From the NCBI RefSeq assembly GCF_020829595.1, contig NZ_JAIVFW010000042.1:1-64000 (forward strand): a DNA stretch of 64,000 bases, read 5' to 3'. Every line of letters starts with the position of its first letter. Positions within the stretch are counted from its first letter, which is position 1. A program made the translations under genes and the position numbers. Shown here one piece after another: positions 54,905 to 63,840 of this stretch. Under the pieces are notes generated by a model. It was not told the origin of the DNA. It did not search any database and saw nothing but the letters and a program-made list of their open reading frames with translations. Source of the stretch: Nostoc sp. CHAB 5844 (lineage in GTDB: Bacteria; Cyanobacteriota; Cyanobacteriia; Cyanobacteriales; Nostocaceae).

Positions 54905-57475
54905 TTAGGCATGAGAATTAATCGGCAAAGTGACAAAAAATTTTGTCCCTTGTCCTGGTTTACTTTGAGCAGTAATTCTGCCAAAATGGCGTTCAGCAAT
55001 TTTGCGACAGATAGCTAAACCGATGCCTGTACCTTCGTATTCTCGACGACCATGTAATCGTTGAAAAATCTGAAAGATGCGATCGCTATACTTCTGTTCA
55101 AATCCAATACCATTATCTTCGACGATAATTTGACAAAACTCAAAACCCACAACTAATTGATTGGATTGATTGTTTAAATATTGACTATAGATTTTGACAA
55201 TAGGTGGTACTTGTGGACGGTGGAATTTCAAAGCGTTGCCAATCAGATTTTGCAATAATTGGCGCATTTGTAGGGGGTCGGCTTTAATTGTTGGTAAATC
55301 TCCAACCTCTATTGTTGCACCCGTTTGCTGTATTAGCACTTCTAAATCAGACAAGACCTCTTGGGTAATTTGAGCTAAATTCACTGAGATAGAAGGTTGC
55401 GCTCTTGTGGTGACGCGTGAGAGTGTTAACAAATCTTCGATTAAAGTCTGCATTCTCAAAACAGCATTCTGCATTCGCTCAAGATAATCATGTGCAGGTT
55501 CAGGTAAAAAGTCACCACAGGTGCTGATGAGCCGTTCACTAAAAGTTTTAATTTTCCGCAGAGGTTCTTGTAAATCGTGAGAAGCGATGAAGGCAAATTG
55601 TTGCAGTTCTTCGTTAGAACGGCTGAGTTCTTGCCGTTGCCGAGTTTCAGTTTCTAAAATTTGACTTTGAGCTAAAGCAATGCCGATTTGATCTGCTAGT
55701 TGTTGCAACAGTTCAATTTCCCAATTAGTCCACTGACGCGGATGCTCACACTGATGAGCAACCAGTAACCCCCAAACTTGATTGTGCAGAAAAATTGGCA
55801 CAGAAAGGTTGGCTTTGACAGCAAATTGCCGCAGCAGTTTGAGGTGTGGCAAGGGAATTTTTGCTTGTTGGTCTACATTACTAATAGCGCAAATCAATTC
55901 CTGACGGTATTTTAAAACACAAATTTCCCCAAAAGCTGGCTCGTTAATTTGTAGTCCCAAAGCCACAGGGAAACCAGGAACCACAGCTTCCTTGAGAGTG
56001 ATAGCCGTGGCATTTGACCGTAGCCGCAAAATCAACACCCGATCTGCATCAAGTAATTTTTGTACCTCCGTCACGCTAGTTTGGAGAATTTGATCAATTT
56101 GTAAAGACTGGCGAATTTTCAAAGTGATATCAGCAAATAATTGCGATCGCAAGTTTTGCCATTGGAGTTCTGCTTGTACCCGCTGGCGTTCAATCGCTGT
56201 CGCCAAAAGATTAGCAACAGCTTGGAGAAAATAAATATCATCTTTAGTAAAGGTGCGCTGTTGGGTCGTGTGTACGCCTAACACCCCAAAAGCTTGCTTT
56301 TTAGCCGGAATCACCACACTCATCCCACTCACCACTTGATGATCTAGCAGTAGTGAGGAGCCAGAAAATCGCGTTTCTGTGCAGAGATTATCAACAATCA
56401 CTGGTTCCTCACACATCAAGGTATAGCCAGCTTGAGAATCGATGCCAGCGCTGACAGTTGCTTGTCCTACTAACCCAGATTGCCAACCGACTCCGGCTCG
56501 CAGTAATAATGCCTTACCATTTGGTAGCAGTTCCAACACTTTGCAATATTCCACCTTGAGGCATTGGGCAACCATGATTACACATGAGTTCATGAGTGTG
56601 GTCAAATTTGTCCCAGCTAATGCCATTTGACTGAGTTCTGCTATTAACGCTCGTTGATGGGCATGAACTTCTAGCGCCACTTCTGCTTGTTTACGCTTAG
56701 TAATGTCTATAACTATTCCAGGCATCCGCACAGGTTCCCCAGCCGCGTTGCGAAAGACTACTCCTTTGCTGACTAACCAGCGAATGCTACAGTCAGGCAG
56801 CACGATGCGAAACTCTACATCGTACTCGGCTCCTGTGGCAACAGCTTGCATAACCGAGTTGTTGACATAATCTCGGTCTTGGGGATGAATGCAGTTTAAA
56901 AAAGTTTCATACTTTCCATCAAAAGTACCAGGTTCCAAGCCAAACAGTGTTTCCTTGTTATCTGACCAAGTAACGGTGTTGGTGGCGACATCCCAATCCC
57001 AAGTACCCATACGAGCAGCTTCTAAGGCAATCTGAATTTGAGTTTCCCGGAGTTGTGCCTGTTCGGTTTGCTGGCGTAATTGCTTGATGGCGCGAGATGC
57101 TGCTAAGAGATGGCGAATTCGGTGGATGAGTACAGGTAATTGAATCGGTTTAGTAATGTAATCTGTTGCACCGACGGCAAAGGCTCGCTCGACTGCTGCT
57201 GACTCGTAAGCAGCGGTAATCATTAATACCGGTGTGTCTTGGATGTTGGGAAGAGTTTGCAATTGAGCGCAGCAGGTAAATCCATCCATGACTGGCATGA
57301 TGGCATCTAATAGCACCATATCTGGCTGTAAACAAGTGTAGGTAGTGATGGCTTCGCAACCATTACGGGCTTCTACCACTTGGTATCCTGCATATTGTAT
57401 GAGTTCACGCATTGGAATTCGCGTTAAATCGTCATCATCGACAATCAGAATCAGGGCAGAATCTTGATTAGTCAT
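54905..57475 (-). CDS. Multidomain histidine kinase REC-PAS-GAF-GAF-HK
   Basis: The 856-residue protein starts with a receiver (about 8-125; MVLLDAIMPVMDG), then a PAS with PAC (about 150-270), a GAF (about 290-430) and a second GAF (about 450-605). A phytochrome-type HisKA (SHDLQEPLRKIKTFSERLIS) and HATPase_c (VEDNGIGFEQKYSDRIFQIF, GTGIGLA) finish it. GAF2 ends with VWGLLVAHQCEHPRQWTNWE, typical of bilin-binding GAFs, but the usual chromophore Cys before the conserved His is replaced (QQAKIPLPHLKLLRQF). It therefore probably does not bind a bilin covalently. Confidence 0.9.
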   Translation of the reverse strand: MTNQDSALILIVDDDDLTRIPMRELIQYAGYQVVEARNGCEAITTYTCLQPDMVLLDAIMPVMDGFTCCAQLQTLPNIQDTPVLMITAAYESAAVERAFAVGATDYITKPIQLPVLIHRIRHLLAASRAIKQLRQQTEQAQLRETQIQIALEAARMGTWDWDVATNTVTWSDNKETLFGLEPGTFDGKYETFLNCIHPQDRDYVNNSVMQAVATGAEYDVEFRIVLPDCSIRWLVSKGVVFRNAAGEPVRMPGIVIDITKRKQAEVALEVHAHQRALIAELSQMALAGTNLTTLMNSCVIMVAQCLKVEYCKVLELLPNGKALLLRAGVGWQSGLVGQATVSAGIDSQAGYTLMCEEPVIVDNLCTETRFSGSSLLLDHQVVSGMSVVIPAKKQAFGVLGVHTTQQRTFTKDDIYFLQAVANLLATAIERQRVQAELQWQNLRSQLFADITLKIRQSLQIDQILQTSVTEVQKLLDADRVLILRLRSNATAITLKEAVVPGFPVALGLQINEPAFGEICVLKYRQELICAISNVDQQAKIPLPHLKLLRQFAVKANLSVPIFLHNQVWGLLVAHQCEHPRQWTNWEIELLQQLADQIGIALAQSQILETETRQRQELSRSNEELQQFAFIASHDLQEPLRKIKTFSERLISTCGDFLPEPAHDYLERMQNAVLRMQTLIEDLLTLSRVTTRAQPSISVNLAQITQEVLSDLEVLIQQTGATIEVGDLPTIKADPLQMRQLLQNLIGNALKFHRPQVPPIVKIYSQYLNNQSNQLVVGFEFCQIIVEDNGIGFEQKYSDRIFQIFQRLHGRREYEGTGIGLAICRKIAERHFGRITAQSKPGQGTKFFVTLPINSHA

Positions 57476-57540
57476 GGGTGATTAGTCATTAGTCATTAAT
57501 TTTCTCCCTTTGCTTGCCCTAGAGTGTGTTTACTCATTTA

Positions 57541-59958
57541 TCACTGTTGATGCAGAATTTTATGCAGGATTTGCAGTAATTCTGGCGTTGTGTAGGGTTT
57601 CAGTAAAAAGGCTATTGGCCCAGATCCTTCATTAGTGGGTACTTGCTCACTGGTAGCTAGTCCACTAACAGCAATGATGGGGAGTTGAGGATTAATCTTT
57701 TGTAACGTCCGAATGGTGGTAGCTCCATCCATGTTGGGCATCATCATATCAATAATTGCCGCACTAATTTTATTTTGATGCTCGGTGTAAACTGCGATCG
57801 CTTCCATACCATCTCTAGCACGAACTACTTGGTAGTGATGATTTTCTAGGGAGGATGCAGTAATTTCCCGAATTGCGGCCTCGTCATCAACAATCAAAAT
57901 CCATTCTCCTTGACCTTTGGGGATTTCTACATTTGCCCATGTCTCAGTTACATCTGTATTCACCGCTGGTAAGTAAACTTTAAATGTTGTGCCTTTACTG
58001 AGCAAACTGGACACGGTAATAAAACCACCATGACCTTTAATGATGCCCATGACTGTTGATAAACCCAGCCCCGTACCTTTACCAAATTCTTTTGTGGTAA
58101 AAAATGGTTCAAATATTCTATCTAATAAAGCACTATTGATGCCAATTCCGGTATCACTAACTGTTAAGACAATATATGCACCAACTTGAGCATCAAGATG
58201 TATTTGCACATAATCTTGATCAATAAAGATATTTTCGGCTGATATGCTCAAAGTCCCGCCTGTGGGCATAGCATCACGGGCATTGACACATAAATTAATC
58301 AATACTTGATGCAATTGGGTACTATCACCACAAACTGGTGATAAATCTGGCTGAATTTCGGCAATAAATTCAATAGATTTGGGAAATGTTTGTTGAATAA
58401 TCTGTTGAATATCCCGAATCAGGTGCTTAAGTTGAATTATCGTGCGATCGCCTTCAGTTCCCCGCACAAAAGAAAGCACTTGTTTAACTAAATTAGCTCC
58501 ACGTTTTACATTAGTTTCCACAATTGATAATATTTGATGATGATTTTGCTCAGGGGCTTGATTTTTCAATAACTGTACAGCCATTAAAATTGGCGACAAA
58601 ACATTATTTAAATCGTGAGCAATTCCACTGGCAAGAGTGCCAATACTCTCCATCCGTTGGTTGCGTAAAAATTGCTTTTCTAGTTGTTTACGCTGGGTAA
58701 TGTCAGTGTCCACAACTAAAATAGATTTTGCTTGATTGTGTTCATCACGTACTAGTGTCCAGCGACTTTCAACAATCAGTTTTTTACCGGAACGGTTAGT
58801 TTTATGTAACTCTCCTTGCCAACAACCCGCTGCTAAGACTGTGTTGCGAATTTCTAAATATTGCGGCCAAGAGCTATAGTTTAACAGTTGATTAGCATTT
58901 TTACCTATTGCTTCTTCAGTTGTCCAACCGTAAAGATTAGCGGCGCTTTGATTCCAAAGTAAAATTTTATCTGATAAATTTCGGACAATAATTGCGTCTG
59001 TAGCTACATCTAATAATGCTGCTTGTTCGCGTAATTTTTGTTCTGTTTGTTTTTGAACAGAAATGTCTTCTACTATATATGCAAATTGCGATCGCTTAGA
59101 TGAACTTCCGGCAATTACCGAGATGGTTGCTGACAAGCATTTTCGGCCTTGAGGAGTATCGTAAGGATCTTCAAATTTTACAGGCGCTTGGGTTTGTTCT
59201 GCTTGGTAGAAGTAATGTCGCCACTGCTGCAAATAAGAATCTGCTATGCCAATTTGCTGTTCACAGCGATTTTGCATCACTTTTGGGGTAAGTCCAAAAA
59301 ACTTCGCCGCACTTTTGTTATCAGAAATATGCAAGATATCATTTTCCACTAATTCCACAATCCCCATCATCATCGGCACACTGTCAAAGAAACTTTCCAG
59401 AGTAGATTTACTTTCTTGCAGTGCTACCTGTGCCTGCTGGTACTCAGTTTTGATGTAGGAAATTTCTGCCAAGTTTCGCCGGATTTCTAATTGTCTAACT
59501 ATCAAGCGGCTAATCGCTTGAAGTGACTCTAGCTGTTTTATGCTCATTTGGCGTGGTACAGTATCTACCACACACACAGTGCCGATCGCTTCTCCTCCTG
59601 GCGCAAACAAAGGCACACCAGCGTAAAATTTGACATAAGGCTCTGATGTTACGACTACTTCTGTAGCGAACTTGGCATCTAACAAAGTGTCAGGAATCAC
59701 TACAGTATCTTTTTGCTCAAGACAAAAGCGACAAAAGCCAATACCTACAGGCATTTGCTGAATATCTAACCCAATTTTGGCTTTGAACCACTGACGATGA
59801 GCATCAATAAAGTTAATTAAGGCTATTGGTGTGTCACAAATCTGCGCCGCTAAAGATACCAGATCATCAAATGCTTGTTCTGGTGCAGTATCCAGAATTT
59901 GATACTGCTGTAAAGCCTCTAGCCTGGCTAGTTCATGGTTACACACTAAAGTTTTCAT
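57541..59958 (-). CDS. Hybrid histidine kinase GAF-PAS-PAS-HK-REC
   Basis: The 805 residues have an N-terminal GAF (about 20-165; FDDLVSLAAQICDTPIALIN, typical of redox-type or light-type GAFs), two PAS domains (about 185-310 and 315-430), HisKA ([20 protein letters not shown]), HATPase_c ([31 protein letters not shown]) and a C-terminal receiver (about 680-800; IIDMMMPNMDG). From the second PAS to the end it is strikingly like the 630-residue kinase at 52229-54121, so the two are duplicates. It lies 65 bp upstream of the REC-PAS-GAF-GAF kinase on the same strand. Confidence 0.92.
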   Translation of the reverse strand: MKTLVCNHELARLEALQQYQILDTAPEQAFDDLVSLAAQICDTPIALINFIDAHRQWFKAKIGLDIQQMPVGIGFCRFCLEQKDTVVIPDTLLDAKFATEVVVTSEPYVKFYAGVPLFAPGGEAIGTVCVVDTVPRQMSIKQLESLQAISRLIVRQLEIRRNLAEISYIKTEYQQAQVALQESKSTLESFFDSVPMMMGIVELVENDILHISDNKSAAKFFGLTPKVMQNRCEQQIGIADSYLQQWRHYFYQAEQTQAPVKFEDPYDTPQGRKCLSATISVIAGSSSKRSQFAYIVEDISVQKQTEQKLREQAALLDVATDAIIVRNLSDKILLWNQSAANLYGWTTEEAIGKNANQLLNYSSWPQYLEIRNTVLAAGCWQGELHKTNRSGKKLIVESRWTLVRDEHNQAKSILVVDTDITQRKQLEKQFLRNQRMESIGTLASGIAHDLNNVLSPILMAVQLLKNQAPEQNHHQILSIVETNVKRGANLVKQVLSFVRGTEGDRTIIQLKHLIRDIQQIIQQTFPKSIEFIAEIQPDLSPVCGDSTQLHQVLINLCVNARDAMPTGGTLSISAENIFIDQDYVQIHLDAQVGAYIVLTVSDTGIGINSALLDRIFEPFFTTKEFGKGTGLGLSTVMGIIKGHGGFITVSSLLSKGTTFKVYLPAVNTDVTETWANVEIPKGQGEWILIVDDEAAIREITASSLENHHYQVVRARDGMEAIAVYTEHQNKISAAIIDMMMPNMDGATTIRTLQKINPQLPIIAVSGLATSEQVPTNEGSGPIAFLLKPYTTPELLQILHKILHQQ

Positions 59959-60483
59959 TAAAGTTTTCCTAAATATTTATTAAATTACCGCTGGTGCTTG
60001 CATTTATTTGAGTTGTGGAAATTTCTAATTTAATATCTGACATCATGATCAACAAGCTAAAAAAATGCCATTATGACCTTGTGCTAAAGTATTGTTGGCC
60101 ATAAGTCTGGTTTTAAGTGCTATATTCACGAAATCAATTAGTAACCCAACTAAAAAAGTTGTTGCTGAATAAATTCTGCGGTGAATGCACTCAAGTCCAA
60201 ACAGGTCAATCTGCTGAACTATATAAAAGAGCCAACAGATTTTATCATTTTAATTATAGTAATACTCCTTAAGGAGGATGACAAAATATATTTAGTTTTT
60301 AAGTAAATTTACATCAAATTTTTTGAATTTCAGTCAATATTCAGAGTTTGGTTTGATAAATAAGAGCTATAACTCTCTTTTATTCCAAAATTTACTAGTA
60401 CAGGATAGAGGTAGCATTTTGCGTCAGCGCAATATACTGAGTAGTGGCTATGCTTACTTATACAAATTATTATCAACTCCGAT
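59959..60483. other. Divergent intergenic region before moaE
   Basis: A 525-bp AT-rich gap between the hybrid kinase and moaE, so promoters for both should lie here. No ORF, no clear hairpin and no repeat family was identified; tataaaagagcc near 60221 is only a weak motif. Confidence 0.4.
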
Positions 60484-60969
60484 ATGACCAACACATTTAC
60501 TGCACCAGTTAAGCCAAGAATCGAAGATAGTTTTGCTATTACCTTTGCTCCATTGTCCCTTGAAGAAATCTACGCCAAGGCTGACTCTCCAGCTAACGGT
60601 GCCATAGTAGTGATGAGTGGGATGGTACGCAATAATACTGATGGTCAACCTGTGCTTGCTTTAGAATATCAAGCCTACGAACCAATGGCAATGCGCGTGT
60701 TTTATCAAATTGCTGCTGATATTCGCTCTTTTTGGCCTGATGTCAATCGAGTTGTAATTCATCACCGCATTGGACGGTTACAAGTTGGCGAAATCAGTGT
60801 TTTAGTTGCTGTTGGCTGTCCCCATCGGGGTGAGGCGTTTGAAGCATGTCGCTATGCTATTGATACCCTCAAACATAATGCGCCCATTTGGAAAAAAGAA
60901 CACTGCCAGAATGGTTCTAGCGCTTGGGTAAGTATTGGTGCTTGTGAAGAACCAGGAGAAAGTTGTTAA
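60484..60969 (+). CDS. moaE: Molybdopterin synthase catalytic subunit MoaE
   Basis: MoaE works with the thiocarboxylated MoaD to convert cyclic pyranopterin monophosphate to molybdopterin. The 161 residues show GAIVVMSGMVRNNTDGQPV, the Tyr-rich LEYQAYEPMA, HHRIGRLQVGEISVLVAVGC and the active-site lysine region HNAPIWKKEHCQNGSSAWV. The length is typical. Other moa genes are not adjacent. Confidence 0.95.
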   Translation: MTNTFTAPVKPRIEDSFAITFAPLSLEEIYAKADSPANGAIVVMSGMVRNNTDGQPVLALEYQAYEPMAMRVFYQIAADIRSFWPDVNRVVIHHRIGRLQVGEISVLVAVGCPHRGEAFEACRYAIDTLKHNAPIWKKEHCQNGSSAWVSIGACEEPGESC

Positions 60970-61060
60970 TATTCCAGAGGCGATCGCATTGCTGTGCTGA
61001 CTAAATAGATTTTGCAGAACGCAACCTTACTTGCCTTAATGCAGTTGTGCGGTAAGATTC

Positions 61061-61225
61061 TTAGTCAAAACCATTGGCAATCTGAGCCGCAAGGCTTTGG
61101 TTATCGGCACGTAAAGCATCTTCAAACATTTGCCACAGCAACTCACGCCGCTCAAAGCGATCGCAATTTCTGCCTCGGTTCTTACAGGCACACAACAAGT
61201 CTGCGGTGGCATAGTTGTGTAACTC
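61061..61225 (-). pseudogene. C-terminal remnant of an unidentified gene, cut by a repeat
   Basis: On the minus strand a frame without a start reads ELHNYATADLLCACKNRGRN, then DRFERRELLWQMFEDALRAD and ends QIANGFD. The Arg/Glu/Trp-rich, helical composition is protein-like. It stops abruptly at 61225/61226, exactly where the 29-bp dispersed repeat begins. I conclude that an element end has replaced the 5' part of this gene. Family not recognised. Confidence 0.55.
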
Positions 61226-61254
61226 ATATCGTGTCCGGTGAAAGACTGATCATT
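61226..61254. repeat. 29-bp dispersed repeat, copy 2
   Basis: Identical to 31310-31338 and in the same orientation. It forms the left boundary of the mobile-element debris that follows. Confidence 0.85.
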
Positions 61255-61394
61255 AAGGCAGCTTCAGGTGCAGAGGGGCGTAGATATAGCGAAGCTGTCA
61301 CTAGGGGCAAGATAGCCTGAAACTATTGCTATGAATGACTTACAGGCTATAAGATTCTTGGAGATACGAACAAAGGGTATTCCTTTAGACAATT

Positions 61395-61720
61395 ATGAGT
61401 GACATACTGAATCATATTGAGGAGAATCCTAAAGAAACAAAGCGGTTAATTGGCATGGAGTATGAACAGTTACAACAATTAATCTATAATGCGGAAGAAT
61501 TACACAATGAACAACAAGCGTTGTTAGAATCCAAGAAAGTTAGAATTATTGCTGGCGGTGGAGGTCGTAAATCAAAGTTATCTATCAAAGAATTCAAGAA
61601 AGATTTAGATTAAATCCTAAAAAATATGAACAAGTAATTTTGACAATTTGTGGACTAGTCAGATTGCGAATTGGAGCGTTAATATTGCCAAGAAAAATAG
61701 CTCCTTTGCCATCAGGCTAA
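61395..61720 (+). pseudogene. IS transposase with internal deletion
   Basis: The first 72 codons (MSDILNHIEENPKETKRLIG, YEQLQQLIYNAEELH, GGGGRKSKLS) match the N-terminus of IS5-like DDE transposases that begin with an HTH_Tnp_4 segment. After a stop at 61611-61613 another frame gives the usual C-terminus of the same group (KKYEQVILTICGLVRLRIGA). The central DDE catalytic region, some 150-200 residues, is missing. The copy cannot transpose. Confidence 0.7.
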
Positions 61721-61834
61721 AATCAATGCATATAACTACATATTTTTGCCTCGTTCTTATCAAGAAATATCTCAAAGCCCTATTTTATCGTGCTGACTAG
61801 CTAGTCAAGGATGCTGGCGCTTGCATCTTAAGAG

Positions 61835-61981
61835 CTAGTCACAGCAAAGCTTTGATAGTTTTTGGAGATGTCTTGGTAAACGCGTAACCAAATCAATAAC
61901 CGTACAAATTTTCCCTGCTAACTGACCTGATTTAGCATCTTCTAGGCTTTTGAGTTTACGAAACAATGCTTTGTCAAAAGA
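61835..61981 (-). pseudogene. Fragment of an IS4-type transposase
   Basis: A minus-strand frame reads DKALFRKLKSLEDAKSGQLA, then GKICTVIDLVTRLPRHLQ and ends at a stop at 61835-61837. The LFRKL ... CTVIDLVTRLP pattern resembles the region near the first catalytic Asp of cyanobacterial IS4-family transposases. The rest of the gene is absent. A palindromic element begins just to the right. Confidence 0.45.
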
Positions 61982-61990
61982 TTAGTCGAT

Positions 61991-62064
61991 AATGATAATC
62001 AAATCTAGGGGAAGGAGGCAAGCGACGCTTGCCTCCTTCCCCCACCCCACCTACGATTATCATT
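61991..62064. mobile_element. 74-bp near-perfect palindromic element
   Basis: The outer arms aatgataatc (61991-62000) and gattatcatt (62055-62064) are exact complements. Inside, the 17-bp arm ggggaaggaggcaagcg (62008-62024) pairs perfectly with 62026-62042 around a single base. It lies between a transposase fragment and a truncated methyltransferase gene. With no coding capacity it is a small non-autonomous element or insertion hairpin. Confidence 0.8.
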
Positions 62065-62100
62065 TTCATCAATAACTTTTTGAGTATTTTAGCTGATTGA

Positions 62101-62511
62101 CAAAATGCCCTTCTTCTTAACCTCTCACGGGTGTTACAGGCGTGGGGTTTCGACCTCAAAACTATCCTGACTTGGGAAAAAGTCACCAAAACCGGGACTC
62201 CGCATATTGGGACTGGACACTGGCTGCGGAACTGCACTGAACATTGTGCTTTGGGAGTGCGGGGGAATGTCAAAGCTTTTGCAGGAAAGACACTTACCAA
62301 CGAGTCCACAATCTTACACGCACCCCGCCGTCAGCATTCACGTAAACCCGAACAGTTTTTTGAACTTGTAGAGAAACTCTGTTCTGATATGACCAAGCTG
62401 GAGATGTTCGCACGTTCGTCTAGAGGTGGCTGGGATTGTTGGGGGGATGAGGTGGATAAGTTTGATGAATTGAGTGCAGGAACTGATCAGGATATTTCTT
62501 TGAGTGCGTAA
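62101..62511 (+). pseudogene. MT-A70-type DNA methyltransferase, 3' fragment
   Basis: The frame following a stop at 62098-62100 reads NALLLNLSRVLQAWGFDLKT, ILTWEKVTKTGTPHIGTGHW, NCTEHCALGVRGNV and EQFFELVEKLC...LEMFARSSRGGWDCWG. These are the C-terminal motifs of MT-A70 adenine methyltransferases (the GxWxR-x-TEH region and the closing FAR--GWD-WG). The N-terminal half with the catalytic DPPW is missing. The GTG at 62131 gives only 126 residues. The fragment is not expected to methylate DNA. Confidence 0.75.
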
Positions 62512-62576
62512 TTAAGGCTAATTTCGGCACAAAAAACCTATTGAACCTGGAAAATCAAATATCAAATTCTCCAATT

Positions 62577-63533
62577 CTAATTTTCTGGCGGAGTATCAGT
62601 TGCTGGCTGATACAAGGAACGCAATTCATCTAAATTACTTGCAGTTTCTAGTCCTTTAAGAACTGCTCTTAATTGCTCGACATCTTCAATCCTGGAAATT
62701 TCTGGTAATAGACTTAAACCTTCAGTACCAAATTTCAGTTTCAAACCGACTTCAATCCCTTCTAACAAAGATTCCATACGAGCAATTCTCTCAAAACTGG
62801 TTACGTACTGCATACGCTGTTGTGCCTCTAATTGTTCAATTTCCCTGATGAATTCCCGTTCTAACTCTAATGGTAATGTCAACATCCAATCAATAAAAGC
62901 CAAAAGGTTGACAACAGCCTCGCGTTCAAACCCCTGCTCATACAACCGACGCACTAAAGCCAGTTTTGATTGTTTCCTTTGCAACCTATTACTGCGGGTC
63001 TGTACCGCCGCCAAGTGAGCCATGACCACTGTAGCAAACGGGTTGCGACTGGCTTCTAACTCCGACAACCTTTGCTGATAGTCTAGCAGCTTAATTATAG
63101 GAAACTGAAAATCAACCGTACAACCAAACAATTCATAACCAAATTGATTTGGTCGCCAGTTGATGTTGTCATCTCCAAGCACTGCTAAAGAAGCAACAGA
63201 GCGATCGTAACGATCAAAAATCCGATAGTTGTAGACAAACATACGTTTGGGGAAATCTGTTTCTTCTTGGCTTTGGACTTCGACATGGATCAATAGCCAA
63301 GATTCTTCGCCCCCAATACGGTAAATTTTCACCAATTTATCAATTAATCGCTTTCCTAATTCAGCATCACGAACTACCTGCTGTAACTCCTGATCGAGAA
63401 ACACAAAACTACGACTCCAATCAATTTCACTATGTGCTTGGGGAAAGAAAAATCTCATGAAGTATTCAAAATACAACTGCAACATCTGCTTCCAAGGCGA
63501 ATCGTATTCAGTTTGAGGTGCTTTCTTAGCCAT
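62577..63533 (-). CDS. Rpn-family nuclease/transposase-like protein
   Basis: From ATG 63533 (TTG two codons earlier) there are 318 residues. It belongs to the same broad Rpn/PD-(D/E)XK group as the protein at 33 kb, but to a different branch. It begins TEYDSPWKQMLQLYFEYFMR, with core ESWLLIHVEVQSQEETDFPK (Glu-Val-Gln after the beta strand) and MFVYNYRIFDRYDRSVASLA. The C-terminus is helical (IARMESLLEGIEVGLKLKFG). Its place in a region of element debris suits a mobile, selfish or defence-related role, but this is inference. Confidence 0.8.
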   Translation of the reverse strand: MAKKAPQTEYDSPWKQMLQLYFEYFMRFFFPQAHSEIDWSRSFVFLDQELQQVVRDAELGKRLIDKLVKIYRIGGEESWLLIHVEVQSQEETDFPKRMFVYNYRIFDRYDRSVASLAVLGDDNINWRPNQFGYELFGCTVDFQFPIIKLLDYQQRLSELEASRNPFATVVMAHLAAVQTRSNRLQRKQSKLALVRRLYEQGFEREAVVNLLAFIDWMLTLPLELEREFIREIEQLEAQQRMQYVTSFERIARMESLLEGIEVGLKLKFGTEGLSLLPEISRIEDVEQLRAVLKGLETASNLDELRSLYQPATDTPPEN

Positions 63534-63573
63534 TTTCAAAGTTATCTAATTTCAAATTAATTCAGGTGTAATT

Positions 63574-63840
63574 ATGCCAACGAACATTCAGTGGACAGAC
63601 TTAACAGATAATATCATTCGTGCAAAAGATGGTGGCTGGTGGTGCAGAAAAATTAGCCCTGGTTGTGCCAACTGTTATAGCGAGAAGTTGAATCAAAATA
63701 CTTTCTTTGGTGGAAACAAGCAACCATATTCTGGACAGCCCCCCGAACTAATACTGGACACAGAAATTATCCGTAAATGGGGATTTCAGAAAAAGCCTAA
63801 AAAACATTTTGTTGCTTCAATGACAGATGTTTTTGGGTAA
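63574..63840 (+). CDS. DUF5131 (phage Gp37/Gp68-like) protein, probably truncated
   Basis: The 88 residues begin MPTNIQWTDLTDNIIRAKDG and carry the Cys cluster KISPGCANCYSEKL plus the later HFVASMTDVFG. This is the N-terminus of the DUF5131/Gp37-Gp68 family of phages and cyanobacterial elements, usually 230 residues or more. The frame stops right after VFG, and the following 160 bases do not continue the motif in this frame, so the gene is most likely cut short. It is frequently linked to MT-A70 genes, of which a fragment lies 1 kb upstream. Confidence 0.65.
   Translation: MPTNIQWTDLTDNIIRAKDGGWWCRKISPGCANCYSEKLNQNTFFGGNKQPYSGQPPELILDTEIIRKWGFQKKPKKHFVASMTDVFG

Noticed and set aside
61012-61320. 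102-codon plus-strand frame after moaE
   Set aside because: The minus strand here holds a better coding remnant, and the right part is the 29-bp dispersed repeat.
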